DNA from: an uncultured Hungatella sp.
GTDB taxonomy: Bacteria > Bacillota > Clostridia > Lachnospirales > Lachnospiraceae
Assembly: GCA_910579515.1 (NCBI GenBank)
Contig: CAJTUV010000021.1
Location: 35,920-61,214 of the forward strand
Length of the DNA stretch: 25,295 bases
Reading direction: 5' to 3'
Made by a program: the position numbers and the translations under genes. Positions 6,174-13,481 of the stretch are shown piece by piece (position 1 is the first letter of the stretch; the number at the start of each line of letters is the position of its first letter). The notes beneath the pieces are model-generated. The model was not told the origin of the DNA, did not search any database, and worked only from the letters and a program-made list of their open reading frames with translations.

Positions 6174-8585
6174 ATGGCAGCATACAACCACAGCGCCATT
6201 GAGAAAAAGTGGAGAGAGAATTGGGAAAAGAACCCAATCAACGTCAACGACGGCAAAAAACCGAAATACTATTGTCTGGATATGTTTCCTTATCCGTCAG
6301 GAAGCGGTCTTCATGTAGGACACTGGAGAGGTTATGTAATCTCCGACGTATGGAGCCGTTATCAGATTTTAAAGGGGCATTATGTGATTCATCCCATGGG
6401 GTGGGACGCCTTTGGCCTTCCAGCAGAAAACTATGCGATTAAAATGGGGATTCATCCGGCAATCTCCACAGCAGAGAATGTAAAGAATATTAAACGGCAA
6501 ATCAATCAGATTGCTTCCATCTATGACTGGGACATGGAAGTCAACACCACAGATCCGGCGTTTTATAAATGGACCCAGTGGATTTTTGTACAGATGTTTA
6601 AAAAAGGCCTGGCATATGAAAAGGAATTTCCAATCAACTGGTGCCCCTCCTGTAAAACAGGACTGGCCAATGAGGAAGTGGTAAACGGCTGCTGCGAGCG
6701 CTGCGGGGCCACGGTGACAAAGAAAAATCTCCGCCAGTGGATGTTAAAAATCACAGCCTATGCAGAGCGTCTTTTGAATGATTTAGACAAACTGGACTGG
6801 CCGGAAAAGGTGAAAAAGATGCAGACCGAGTGGATTGGCAAATCCTACGGCGCAGAGGTGGATTTTAAGGTAGACGGGAAAGAGGAGAAAATCACCGTTT
6901 ACACCACCAGACCAGACACTCTTTACGGCGCTACCTTTATGGTTCTGGCTCCAGAGCATAAATTGGCGAGGGAATTGGCCACAGACGAGACGAGAGAAGC
7001 GGTAGAGCAATATATTTTCGACGCCTCCATGCGTTCTAATGTAGACAGAATGCAGGACAAGGAAAAGACTGGCGTATTCACAGGAAGCTACGCCGTCAAT
7101 CCGTTAAACGGGGCGAAGATTCCCATCTGGCTGTCAGACTATGTTCTGGTGGATTATGGCACAGGAGCCATCATGTGCGTGCCTGCCCATGACGACAGAG
7201 ACTTTGAATTTGCCAAAAAATTTGACATTCCCATTATCCAGGTGATTGCCAAGGACGGGAAAGAAATCGAAAATATGACCGAAGCCTACACAGAGGCAAA
7301 TGGAACCATGATCAATTCTGGAGAGTGGAACGGCAGAGAATCCGCAGAATTAAAGAAGGAAGCTCCAGCCATGATCGAGGCCAGAGGATTGGGCAAAAAG
7401 ACGGTTAACTATAAGCTGAGGGACTGGGTATTTTCCAGACAGAGATATTGGGGGGAACCCATCCCGATTATCCATTGTCCCAAGTGCGGCAATGTAGCGG
7501 TGCCTGAAGAAGAGCTTCCTCTGACTTTACCGGAGGTGGAGAGCTATCAGCCTACAGGAACAGGAGAATCTCCTCTGGCTGCGATTGAGAACTGGGTCAA
7601 CTGTACCTGTCCAGAGTGCGGCGGGCCTGCAAAGCGAGAGACCAACACCATGCCTCAGTGGGCAGGCTCTTCCTGGTATTTCCTGCGCTATGTGGATTCT
7701 CACAATGACAAGGAACTGGTGTCCAAGGAAAAGGCGGACAAGTATCTGCCAGTAGACATGTATATCGGAGGCGTGGAACATGCGGTGCTTCACCTTCTGT
7801 ATTCCAGGTTCTACACCAAGTTTTTGTGCGACATCGGAGCCATTGATTTTGACGAGCCCTTTACAAAGCTGTTTAATCAGGGCATGATCACAGGAAAGAA
7901 TGGCATTAAGATGAGTAAATCGAAAGGAAATGTGGTGTCTCCTGACGATTTGGTCAGAGATTACGGATGTGATTCCTTAAGAATGTATGAGCTGTTCGTA
8001 GGTCCGCCGGAGTTGGATGCAGAGTGGGACGACAGAGGGATCGAAGGGGTCAGCCGTTTCTTAAACCGTTTCTGGAATCTGGTTATGGACAGTAAGGATA
8101 AAGACATAAAGCCTTCTAAAGAGATGCTGCGCCTGCGCCATAAGCTGATTTTTGATATTGAGCAGCGTTTCAACCAGTTTAGTTTGAACACGGTGATTTC
8201 CGGCTTTATGGAGTACAACAACAAATTCATCGATCTGGCGAAAAAGGAAGGCGGCGTCGATAAGGAGACATTAAAAACCTTTGTGGTTCTTCTGGCTCCT
8301 TTTGCACCTCATATCGGCGAGGAATTATGGCAGCAATTAGGCGAAACTGGCAGCGTGTTCCATGCCCAGTGGCCGGAGTGTGACAAAGAGGCCATGAAAG
8401 AGGATGAGATCGAGATTGCAGTCCAGATCAACGGAAAGACCAGAGCGGTGGTGAAAATCTCGGCAGACGCTACTAAAGAGGAGGCTCTCTTAGCCGGCAA
8501 GGCTGCAGTCATGGATAAAGTGACTGGGACGATTGTGAAGGAAATCTACGTTCCTAAAAAAATTGTAAATCTTGTACAAAAGTAA
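6174..8585 (+). CDS. leuS: Leucyl-tRNA synthetase
   Basis: This class I aminoacyl-tRNA synthetase of 803 residues charges tRNA-Leu in the cytosol. The HIGH-type motif is HVGH (47-50), in PYPSGSGLHVGHWRGY. The inserted CP1 editing domain contains YTTRPDTLYGATF, with the threonine-rich loop and aspartate that clear mischarged tRNA. Cys-pair segments near 160 and 440-480 resemble zinc-knuckle modules. KMSKS is at 579-583. The length is normal for bacterial LeuRS. The ATG follows AAGGAGG closely and sits 41 bases after the T-box terminator, so expression should rise when tRNA-Leu is uncharged. The MFS gene follows 19 bases after the stop. Confidence 0.98.
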   Translation: MAAYNHSAIEKKWRENWEKNPINVNDGKKPKYYCLDMFPYPSGSGLHVGHWRGYVISDVWSRYQILKGHYVIHPMGWDAFGLPAENYAIKMGIHPAISTAENVKNIKRQINQIASIYDWDMEVNTTDPAFYKWTQWIFVQMFKKGLAYEKEFPINWCPSCKTGLANEEVVNGCCERCGATVTKKNLRQWMLKITAYAERLLNDLDKLDWPEKVKKMQTEWIGKSYGAEVDFKVDGKEEKITVYTTRPDTLYGATFMVLAPEHKLARELATDETREAVEQYIFDASMRSNVDRMQDKEKTGVFTGSYAVNPLNGAKIPIWLSDYVLVDYGTGAIMCVPAHDDRDFEFAKKFDIPIIQVIAKDGKEIENMTEAYTEANGTMINSGEWNGRESAELKKEAPAMIEARGLGKKTVNYKLRDWVFSRQRYWGEPIPIIHCPKCGNVAVPEEELPLTLPEVESYQPTGTGESPLAAIENWVNCTCPECGGPAKRETNTMPQWAGSSWYFLRYVDSHNDKELVSKEKADKYLPVDMYIGGVEHAVLHLLYSRFYTKFLCDIGAIDFDEPFTKLFNQGMITGKNGIKMSKSKGNVVSPDDLVRDYGCDSLRMYELFVGPPELDAEWDDRGIEGVSRFLNRFWNLVMDSKDKDIKPSKEMLRLRHKLIFDIEQRFNQFSLNTVISGFMEYNNKFIDLAKKEGGVDKETLKTFVVLLAPFAPHIGEELWQQLGETGSVFHAQWPECDKEAMKEDEIEIAVQINGKTRAVVKISADATKEEALLAGKAAVMDKVTGTIVKEIYVPKKIVNLVQK

Positions 8586-8604
8586 GAGGAAAAGAAGAAA
8601 CTGT

Positions 8605-9777
8605 ATGAAACGAATCTGCAATGAGATTACCGCCAAATATGCGGTAGTCCAGGCGGCCTATTGGATGGGGAGCTGTATCATTTCTTCCTATGCCGGCGTA
8701 TATTTGTTGGGAGAAGGGTTTACCAACACAGAGATCGGACTTCTTATCGGGCTGGTGGGAGCCGTCTCCACTGTGATGCAGCCTTGGGTAGGCGGGATTG
8801 TGGACCGGAGCGAAAGGATTACCTTAAGGAGCGTGTCCTGGTGGTTTGGAATTTTGATGGCGCTTTTATCTGCTGTATTGATTCTATTTGGCAATAAGAT
8901 TGTTGTGGTGATTGTATACAGCGTGCTGCGGACCCTTCTCCAGGTGGCTCTTCCTCTGGTGTCTGCAATGGGAATGGAAAGCATAAACAGGGGAAATAAG
9001 CTTAATTTTGGTCTGGCGAGGGGGATGGGCTCCATTGCCTATGCGGTTCTTACCAGCATAACCGGATTTGCAACAGCAGTTTTCAGCTCACATGTGCTGA
9101 CTTACGAAATGCTGATTACGTGTATTTTATTTGTAGTAGGAATCCAGCTGTTTCCAAGAGAACAAGACCTTTCTCATGAGCCAGAGGCCATGCAGGAAGT
9201 GGCAGCCCCGGGAAAAGCGTTTTTTGGAAGATATCCCAAATTCTTCTTTTTGTTAGTGGGGTGGACTTTGGTATTTACCAGTTATGGACTGATCAATAAC
9301 TTTCTGTTTCAAATTATGGAAAGTAAAGGCGGAGACAGTTCTTCTATGGGGATCGCTCTGGCAATCTCCGCCCTCAGCGAAGTGCCTACCATGTTTCTGT
9401 TTGTAGAGTTGGTGGGAAGGTTAAAAAGCGGAGTTTGGATGAAACTTTCCAGCGTCTTCTTCATGCTGAAAGTTCTTGGAATTCTGGTATTTTCCAGTAT
9501 TGTGGGAATCTACGTGGTTCATGCCCTTCAAATGCTGGGATACGCGTTGTTTGCCGTTGCCTCTGTTTACTATGTCAACTGTCTGATGGAAGACCGTGAC
9601 AAGGTGACCGGTCAGGCGTATATGACCATGACGACTACCATGGGGGCGGTCATTGGTTCTACCGTAGGGGGCGTTATCATTGACGTCTGGGGAATTGAGA
9701 TGATGCTGATTTTTGCCACGGTCATTGCCGTGGTGGGAATGGTCATTGTGTTTCCCACAACGGAAAAAAATATTTGA
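8605..9777 (+). CDS. MFS transporter, likely T-box controlled with leuS
   Basis: The 390-residue protein has about twelve hydrophobic segments and Major Facilitator features: a short charged loop GIVDRSERI after the second segment, and GLARGMGSIAYAVL in the N-terminal half. The latter resembles the LacY-like sugar/nucleoside proton symporter branch. It should lie in the cytoplasmic membrane; the substrate cannot be read. The ATG at 8605 is chosen because homologous-looking sequence begins there. An in-frame TTG at 8572 overlaps the leuS tail and is unlikely. The Shine-Dalgarno is weak (GAGGA is 14 bases upstream; AGAAGAAA is closer). No promoter or terminator separates it from leuS, so it probably shares the leucine T-box control. 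It ends at a strong hairpin. Confidence 0.82.
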   Translation: MKRICNEITAKYAVVQAAYWMGSCIISSYAGVYLLGEGFTNTEIGLLIGLVGAVSTVMQPWVGGIVDRSERITLRSVSWWFGILMALLSAVLILFGNKIVVVIVYSVLRTLLQVALPLVSAMGMESINRGNKLNFGLARGMGSIAYAVLTSITGFATAVFSSHVLTYEMLITCILFVVGIQLFPREQDLSHEPEAMQEVAAPGKAFFGRYPKFFFLLVGWTLVFTSYGLINNFLFQIMESKGGDSSSMGIALAISALSEVPTMFLFVELVGRLKSGVWMKLSSVFFMLKVLGILVFSSIVGIYVVHALQMLGYALFAVASVYYVNCLMEDRDKVTGQAYMTMTTTMGAVIGSTVGGVIIDVWGIEMMLIFATVIAVVGMVIVFPTTEKNI

Positions 9778-9780
9778 TGC

Positions 9781-9833
9781 AAAACTGGCCTTTCAGGCGG
9801 CTGAAATTCAGCCGTGCCTGGAGGCCAGTTTTT
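9781..9833 (+). terminator. Strong bidirectional terminator of leuS-MFS and the convergent unit
   Basis: AAAACTGGCC (9781-9790) pairs with GGCCAGTTTT (9823-9832), and inner arms CAGGC/GCCTG and GGCTGAA/TTCAGCC extend the stem. T-runs occur at the end on both strands. The right half also encodes the last nine codons of the minus-strand gene starting at 10092. Confidence 0.9.
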
Positions 9834-10092
9834 GAGAGAGTGTGCGAAGAAGCGCAAGCTTTCCCCGATCCGCAGGATTTAAGTAGTTGATTAAAATGTC
9901 AGTCATCAGTTGTGTTTCTTCATCGGAAAAACTGATTCCTCTTTGGTTTGCTTCTGCATTCAGAGTCATAAAACGGTTTAAGAGCTGATTTTTCGGTGTG
10001 TTCTGGATTTGAGAGGTAAGCTCTGATAAAAAAGCGATTTTTTCTGGCTTCATAGATTGAATCCGCGGGTCTTTTTTCCAATCCTCATTCAT
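9808..10092 (-). CDS. Conserved-looking hypothetical protein, 94 aa, likely sporulation-expressed
   Basis: No known family is recognised. The protein is soluble, mainly helical in appearance and rich in Gln, Lys and Leu, with no signal peptide, membrane segment or cysteine. Coding is supported by a strong AAAGGAGG site before the ATG at 10092 and by tight packing 21 bases behind the 160-residue gene, with which it shares length register and helical style. Both end in a Leu/Gln-rich segment. The final codons lie inside the terminator hairpin shared with the MFS transcript. Expression probably comes from the sigma-E-type promoter upstream of its partner, which would place it in the mother cell during sporulation. 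The function is unknown. Confidence 0.75.
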   Translation of the reverse strand: MNEDWKKDPRIQSMKPEKIAFLSELTSQIQNTPKNQLLNRFMTLNAEANQRGISFSDEETQLMTDILINYLNPADRGKLALLRTLSQKLASRHG

Positions 10093-10113
10093 GTTACGAA
10101 ATCCTCCTTTGGG

Positions 10114-10596
10114 TTATGTAAATTGCGAAACTGCCTGCATTAGCATGGCGATTTCCTCCAGACGGGACTGCTGCTCTGGAGATAAAAACGTTTTTAGCTG
10201 GTCAAAGGGCGGTTTGGGAGGCTGGATGGGAATACTTTCCTGAGCAGGAATCCTTACCTCCTGAACTTGATTTCCCATACGGTAACCCTGAAGAAAGCCG
10301 CAGATCATATCAATAAGATCCTGCTCTTTCGTGTTCCCGTACGGCTTTATGGCTGTGAGCATATCAAGAGGGGAGCGGGGGGAAGATTCGTCCAGGGAAC
10401 AGATTCCCAGTGTGGCGGCTCCGTCATCTTGAAACAAAGAAAGGGTGTGGCGTAACTCCTGACATTTTACTAAAATAGACAAAAATTTCTGTTGAGGTAC
10501 ATTCACATATGGAAGGGCGGCTTTTAACATCTGCAGATGATGGTCGCCGATGAGATAATCAAAATCCGTAAGTTTCATAGCTGGCTCGTCATTCAT
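10114..10596 (-). CDS. Hypothetical protein, 160 aa, first gene of a sigma-E-type operon
   Basis: No family is recognised. The protein is soluble. An N-terminal helical region (MKLTDFDYLIGDHHLQMLKA) is followed by a Pro-rich linker near residues 118-132 (PAQESIPIQPPKPPFDQ) and a C-terminal helix with LSPEQQSRLEEIAMLMQAV. The segment KEQDLIDMICGFLQGYRMG suggests an amphipathic protein-contact helix. The start is the ATG at 10596 with a weak AAGGCG site; an ATG six codons later is an alternative. The gene sits directly downstream of a promoter matching sigma-E, and its partner gene follows 21 bases later. An architectural or regulatory role in sporulation is inferred only from that promoter. 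Confidence 0.75.
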   Translation of the reverse strand: MNDEPAMKLTDFDYLIGDHHLQMLKAALPYVNVPQQKFLSILVKCQELRHTLSLFQDDGAATLGICSLDESSPRSPLDMLTAIKPYGNTKEQDLIDMICGFLQGYRMGNQVQEVRIPAQESIPIQPPKPPFDQLKTFLSPEQQSRLEEIAMLMQAVSQFT

Positions 10597-10629
10597 AATC
10601 GTTTCGCCTTATACATTTTCTTTGATGAC

Positions 10630-10658
10630 AATGTATGAGAGGAACCTGGAAAATATGC
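10630..10658 (-). promoter_or_regulatory. Candidate sigma-E (mother-cell sporulation) promoter
   Basis: On the minus strand the -35 GCATATT (10652-10658) and -10 CATACATT (10630-10637) are 14 bases apart. Both fit the sigma-E consensus known from Bacillus subtilis (KMATATT and CATACAHT, spacing about 14) at every defined position. The leader to the ATG at 10596 would be about 25-30 bases. Confidence 0.7.
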
Positions 10659-10702
10659 CGCATATGATAATAGTGGAATGAAAAATAGGAGGAGCTTTTC
10701 AT

Positions 10703-10873
10703 ATGTCTGCTCATTTAATCATAGATGGAAACGCTGTATACGAAGTGGACGAAGAGTGCATGAGACGAAGATACGGAAGAGTGGAAATTTGGGGAATGCC
10801 TGTAAGTCAGGGAAGGGAGCAGGAGTTTATAAACAGCAGGGAAAACAAAAGACAAAAGTCAGAAGAAACGTAA
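10703..10873 (+). CDS. Small hypothetical protein, 56 aa
   Basis: This short frame begins with MSAHLIIDGNAVYEVDEECM and ends in a charged tail (NKRQKSEET). Coding is supported by a textbook AGGAGGAG site eight bases before the ATG. The frame's composition is also protein-like, with an acidic and hydrophobic start and the motif RRRYGRVEIWGMP. The longer frame overlapping it (10678-10920) has no such site and a basic, low-complexity product. One cysteine (C19) sits in an acidic context, EVDEECM. A CATATGATA box lies 33 bases upstream of the start. The gene is divergent from the sigma-E-type operon. The function is unknown; a small sporulation or regulatory protein is a guess from location. Confidence 0.7.
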   Translation: MSAHLIIDGNAVYEVDEECMRRRYGRVEIWGMPVSQGREQEFINSRENKRQKSEET

Positions 10874-10875
10874 CA

Positions 10876-10910
10876 AAAAAGAAAAGGGGCCGCCAAAGAG
10901 CTGGCGGCCC
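10876..10910 (-). terminator. Terminator of the Cys-rich minus-strand gene
   Basis: GGGCCGCC (10887-10894) pairs perfectly with GGCGGCCC (10903-10910). Read on the minus strand the hairpin is followed by CCTTTTCTTTTTT, a proper U-tract. On the plus strand there is no T-run, so it serves mainly the Cys-rich gene whose stop is 19 bases away. Confidence 0.8.
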
Positions 10911-10928
10911 GGGAGCCTGAAGATGGCT

Positions 10929-11162
10929 TTAGCAGCAGAATCCGCCGCCATTGCCGCAGAAGCACAGAAGAATGATGATCCAGATGATATCACAGCCAGA
11001 AGAGGAGCCGCAGGAGCAGCTGCAGTTATTATTTCCCATATAACCACAGTTAAATCCGCTTCCACAGCAGCAGAGAAGAAGAATCAAAAAGATGATATTG
11101 CATCCGCTTCCGCCTCCTGATGTACACTCACAACCACAATTTGTCGCCGCTAAATCACTCAT
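10929..11162 (-). CDS. Cys/Gly-rich duplicated miniprotein with two hydrophobic stretches, 77 aa
   Basis: This protein has 16 cysteines in 77 residues. It shows an internal duplication: GSGCNIIFLILLLCCCGSG (from about 18) and SSGCDIIWIIILLCFCGNG (from about 54), each a short Ile/Leu-rich stretch bounded by Gly-Cys and followed by Cys-x-Cys-Gly or Cys-Cys-Cys-Gly. The linker contains CSCSCGSSSG. There is no classical signal peptide. The ATG at 11162 has GGAGG eight bases upstream; the TTG at 11177 overlaps that site and is rejected. A terminator follows. The hydrophobic stretches are only about 9-10 residues, short for a membrane span, so they may form packed strands. The style recalls small sporulation or coat peptides (as in YjcZ-type proteins), but no family is assigned. 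Metal binding or disulfide cross-linking are possibilities. Confidence 0.75.
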   Translation of the reverse strand: MSDLAATNCGCECTSGGGSGCNIIFLILLLCCCGSGFNCGYMGNNNCSCSCGSSSGCDIIWIIILLCFCGNGGGFCC

Positions 11163-11195
11163 ATTATGTTCCTCCAAAGATTTTCTTTACACTCC

Positions 11196-11222
11196 ATCAT
11201 ATGTGTTTCTGCTTGCCATAGT
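11196..11222 (-). promoter_or_regulatory. Possible sigma-K/sigma-E-like promoter of the Cys-rich gene
   Basis: On the minus strand CATATGAT (11196-11203) fits CATAnnnT of mother-cell sigma factors, with AC (11221-11222) 17 bases upstream as in sigma-K promoters. The match is short and could be chance, but the same CATATGAT core precedes the 56-residue gene at 10661. Confidence 0.35.
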
Positions 11223-11300
11223 TTCCCAAATTTCCGAAAGTTTTTTGGATTCTGTGATATAGTTGCATGAGACAAAATAAAAGGACAGAAAGGAAGAAAA

Positions 11301-12464
11301 ATGGAAAAGTTATATTATGAAAATTCTTATACAAAATGGTTCTCGGCCAGGGTCACCTCCTGCGTGGAAGGAAAAAAATCACTGTATGAGGTGACCTTAG
11401 ATCAGACGGCGTTTTATCCAGAAGGCGGCGGACAGCCTTTTGATATGGGAACCTTAGGCGAGGCGCATGTGCTGGAGGTTCACGAGAAAAAGGGAGAAGT
11501 GATTCATTATGCAGACAAGCCTCTGAATGTGGGAGATGAGGTGGAGGGCGTTTTAGACTGGGACAGAAGATATTCTCATATGCAGCAGCATTCAGGAGAA
11601 CATTTGCTGTCTGGTCTGGTACACAGACAGTTTGGATATGATAATGTAGGATTTCATATGGGACAGGACGAGGTAACTGTGGATTTTAACGGTCCTTTGA
11701 CCATGGAGGAGGCCACAAAGCTGGAACAGGAGGCCAATCGCCTGATTTATGCCAATCTGCCCGTGACTGCTTCTTATCCTACAGCCGAGGAGCTTAAAAG
11801 TATGGATTACCGAAGCAAAAAGGAGTTGACTGGACAGATTCGGATTGTAGAAATTCCGGGAGGTGATCTTTGTGCCTGCTGCGGAACCCATGTCCGTTTT
11901 ACAGGGGAGATTGGTATTGTGAAAGTGGTAAGTCTTACAAACTATAAAGGCGGCGTTCGCATGGGGATTTTATGTGGTTTTCGGGCTTTAATGGATTATG
12001 ATAAAAAACAGAGGCAGGTATTGACAATCTCCAATCAGTTGTCTGCCAAGCCAGACTGCATTGAACAGGCAGTGGAAAAATTAAAGGCCAAGAATCACGA
12101 AACGGAAGATAAGCTGCATTTGCTTTACCAGACCCTATTTCAGCTGAAATCAGATCATATGCCAGACTCCAAAGAACCTCTTTTGATTATGGAGGAGAAT
12201 TTGACGCCTGTTTTACTGAGGCAATTCTGCACCTTGTTGTATGAGCGTGGAAAAGGGCGGATAGTGCTTGTGTGCTCAGAGGAGCAGGGAACCTGGAAAT
12301 ACGCCTTGGGGTCGGCTTTAGAAGACGTTCGTTTTGTGAGCAAAAAATTAAACAGTCAGTTAAACGGCAAAGGCGGCGGAAGCAGCCTGATGGTCCAGGG
12401 AACCTTTCAGGCTGCTAAAGAGGACATTGAAAGGGTGTGGAAACAGGCTGCAGAACTAACATGA
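11301..12464 (+). CDS. AlaX-L alanyl-tRNA trans-editing protein
   Basis: The 387-residue protein is a free-standing relative of the AlaRS editing domain that hydrolyses Ser- or Gly-tRNA-Ala. The N-terminal beta-barrel has DQTAFYPEGGGQPFD. The zinc site is H97-S-G-E-H101 plus C193-x3-H197 (CCGTH), all present. The C-terminal region is coiled (DCIEQAVEKLKAKNHETED), then shows a DHHA1-like end with GKGGGSSLMVQGTF. This long form is typical of AlaX-L. The ATG follows AGGAAG at a normal distance. Its 3' end overlaps the convergent PHP gene by nine bases. A weak TATAGT near 11258 may be its -10 box. Function by family is confident; the specific mischarged amino acid is not visible. Confidence 0.93.
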   Translation: MEKLYYENSYTKWFSARVTSCVEGKKSLYEVTLDQTAFYPEGGGQPFDMGTLGEAHVLEVHEKKGEVIHYADKPLNVGDEVEGVLDWDRRYSHMQQHSGEHLLSGLVHRQFGYDNVGFHMGQDEVTVDFNGPLTMEEATKLEQEANRLIYANLPVTASYPTAEELKSMDYRSKKELTGQIRIVEIPGGDLCACCGTHVRFTGEIGIVKVVSLTNYKGGVRMGILCGFRALMDYDKKQRQVLTISNQLSAKPDCIEQAVEKLKAKNHETEDKLHLLYQTLFQLKSDHMPDSKEPLLIMEENLTPVLLRQFCTLLYERGKGRIVLVCSEEQGTWKYALGSALEDVRFVSKKLNSQLNGKGGGSSLMVQGTFQAAKEDIERVWKQAAELT

Positions 12465-13331
12465 GCGGATTGCGGCGCTTTCGATTCCAATATGATGAGA
12501 TTCTTTGATGTCTTTTAAAAGAGAGTAGGAAATTTTTAATCCGCCTCGTCCGATTCCCATCTCAATGTCCGGCTTGTTGGCTCCGTGGAAATCAGAACCG
12601 CCAGAAGGCAGCAGTTCATATTTTTTTGCAATTTTTTGAAGCATGGCACTTTGGTGCGGATTCTGGGAAGAATGGTAGACTTCAATTCCCTTTAGGCCCA
12701 TTTCTTTTAGCTGGGACACCAATGTTTCAATCTGCTCATAGCCTAAGTGATACTGCATAGGATGAGCCAGACAGGGCCAGGCCCCAGAACCTGTCAAAAG
12801 TTTCATGGACTGTTCTGGAGTCACGACTTCTTTGCGGCTGCAATAACGGCCGCCGTATTCCAGATATTTGTGAAAGGCTTTGTCCCTGGAGGAGACATAG
12901 CCTTTTTCAGTCAGAACTCTGGCAAAGTGGGCTCTGGTGACGATGGTGTCGGGATTATTTTGTTTTAAATCTTCCATGGTGATATTAATGTGGTCTTCCT
13001 GAAACCGTTTCAACATTTCCAGATTTCTTCGCTCACGAATCTGCACCATATGATTTAACCCTTCCAAAAGGACTGGGTTTGTCTCGTCAATATAAAATCC
13101 AAGAATATGGATTTCAATAGTTTTATAAAGACAGGACAATTCAATTCCGGGGACCAGTTCCACAGGGTATTGGGATGATGCGCTGCGGGCTTTGGGGATG
13201 CCAGAGACCGTGTCATGGTCTGTCAGGGCGATGGCTTTTAAATTCCTCTCGGCGGCATGGGCCACCACCTGAAAAGGAGATAATGTGCCGTCAGAGGCAG
13301 TGGAATGTACATGCAGATCTACATAATTCAT
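12456..13331 (-). CDS. PHP-domain phosphoesterase (nucleotide bisphosphate/oligonucleotide phosphatase type)
   Basis: The 291-residue PHP-family protein has the metal ligands in order: D6-L-H-V-H (DLHVHSTASDGT), TDHDTVSG, GIELS, LAHP and SDFHG. These match the compact YciV/TrpH group, which removes phosphate from 3',5'-nucleotide bisphosphates or trims short RNA using two or three divalent metals. There is no polymerase domain or signal peptide, so the protein is cytosolic and complete. The ATG at 13331 is preceded by CGGAG. The gene converges with alaX, sharing nine bases at their 3' ends. A minus-strand TATAGT about 30 bases upstream of the start may be its -10, with no clear -35. Confidence 0.88.
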   Translation of the reverse strand: MNYVDLHVHSTASDGTLSPFQVVAHAAERNLKAIALTDHDTVSGIPKARSASSQYPVELVPGIELSCLYKTIEIHILGFYIDETNPVLLEGLNHMVQIRERRNLEMLKRFQEDHINITMEDLKQNNPDTIVTRAHFARVLTEKGYVSSRDKAFHKYLEYGGRYCSRKEVVTPEQSMKLLTGSGAWPCLAHPMQYHLGYEQIETLVSQLKEMGLKGIEVYHSSQNPHQSAMLQKIAKKYELLPSGGSDFHGANKPDIEMGIGRGGLKISYSLLKDIKESHHIGIESAAIRSC

Positions 13332-13411
13332 ATTTTTTTCTCCGTTTTGAAATACTTTGGTAATACTATATTAACACATCCTGGAAAATTAGTAAAATGG
13401 GAAAAAACTGA

Positions 13412-13439
13412 TTCCATTTTCCACAAAGTATGGTATACT
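13412..13439 (+). promoter_or_regulatory. Extended -10 promoter of the VanW-domain gene
   Basis: TGGTATACT holds TATACT (13434-13439) with a TGn extension. TTCCAT (13412-13417) is a weak -35 at 16 bases. The start point should fall near 13446, giving a short leader before the ATG at 13482. Confidence 0.55.
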
Positions 13440-13481
13440 ACAAGTTGGAATGCTACATTATGATGTGAAATGGGTGAAAAG

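Noticed and set aside
8572..8604. MFS start at TTG 8572 inside the end of leuS
   Set aside because: It adds a very basic stretch without homologous character and has no ribosome site; ATG 8605 fits the transporter N terminus.
10678..10920. 80-residue basic open frame on the plus strand
   Set aside because: It overlaps the better 56-residue gene in another frame, lacks its own ribosome site and runs into the terminator hairpin.
10923..11120. Ala-rich plus-strand open frame
   Set aside because: It is the antisense shadow of the Cys/Gly-rich gene, whose codons read as Ala/Ser in reverse.
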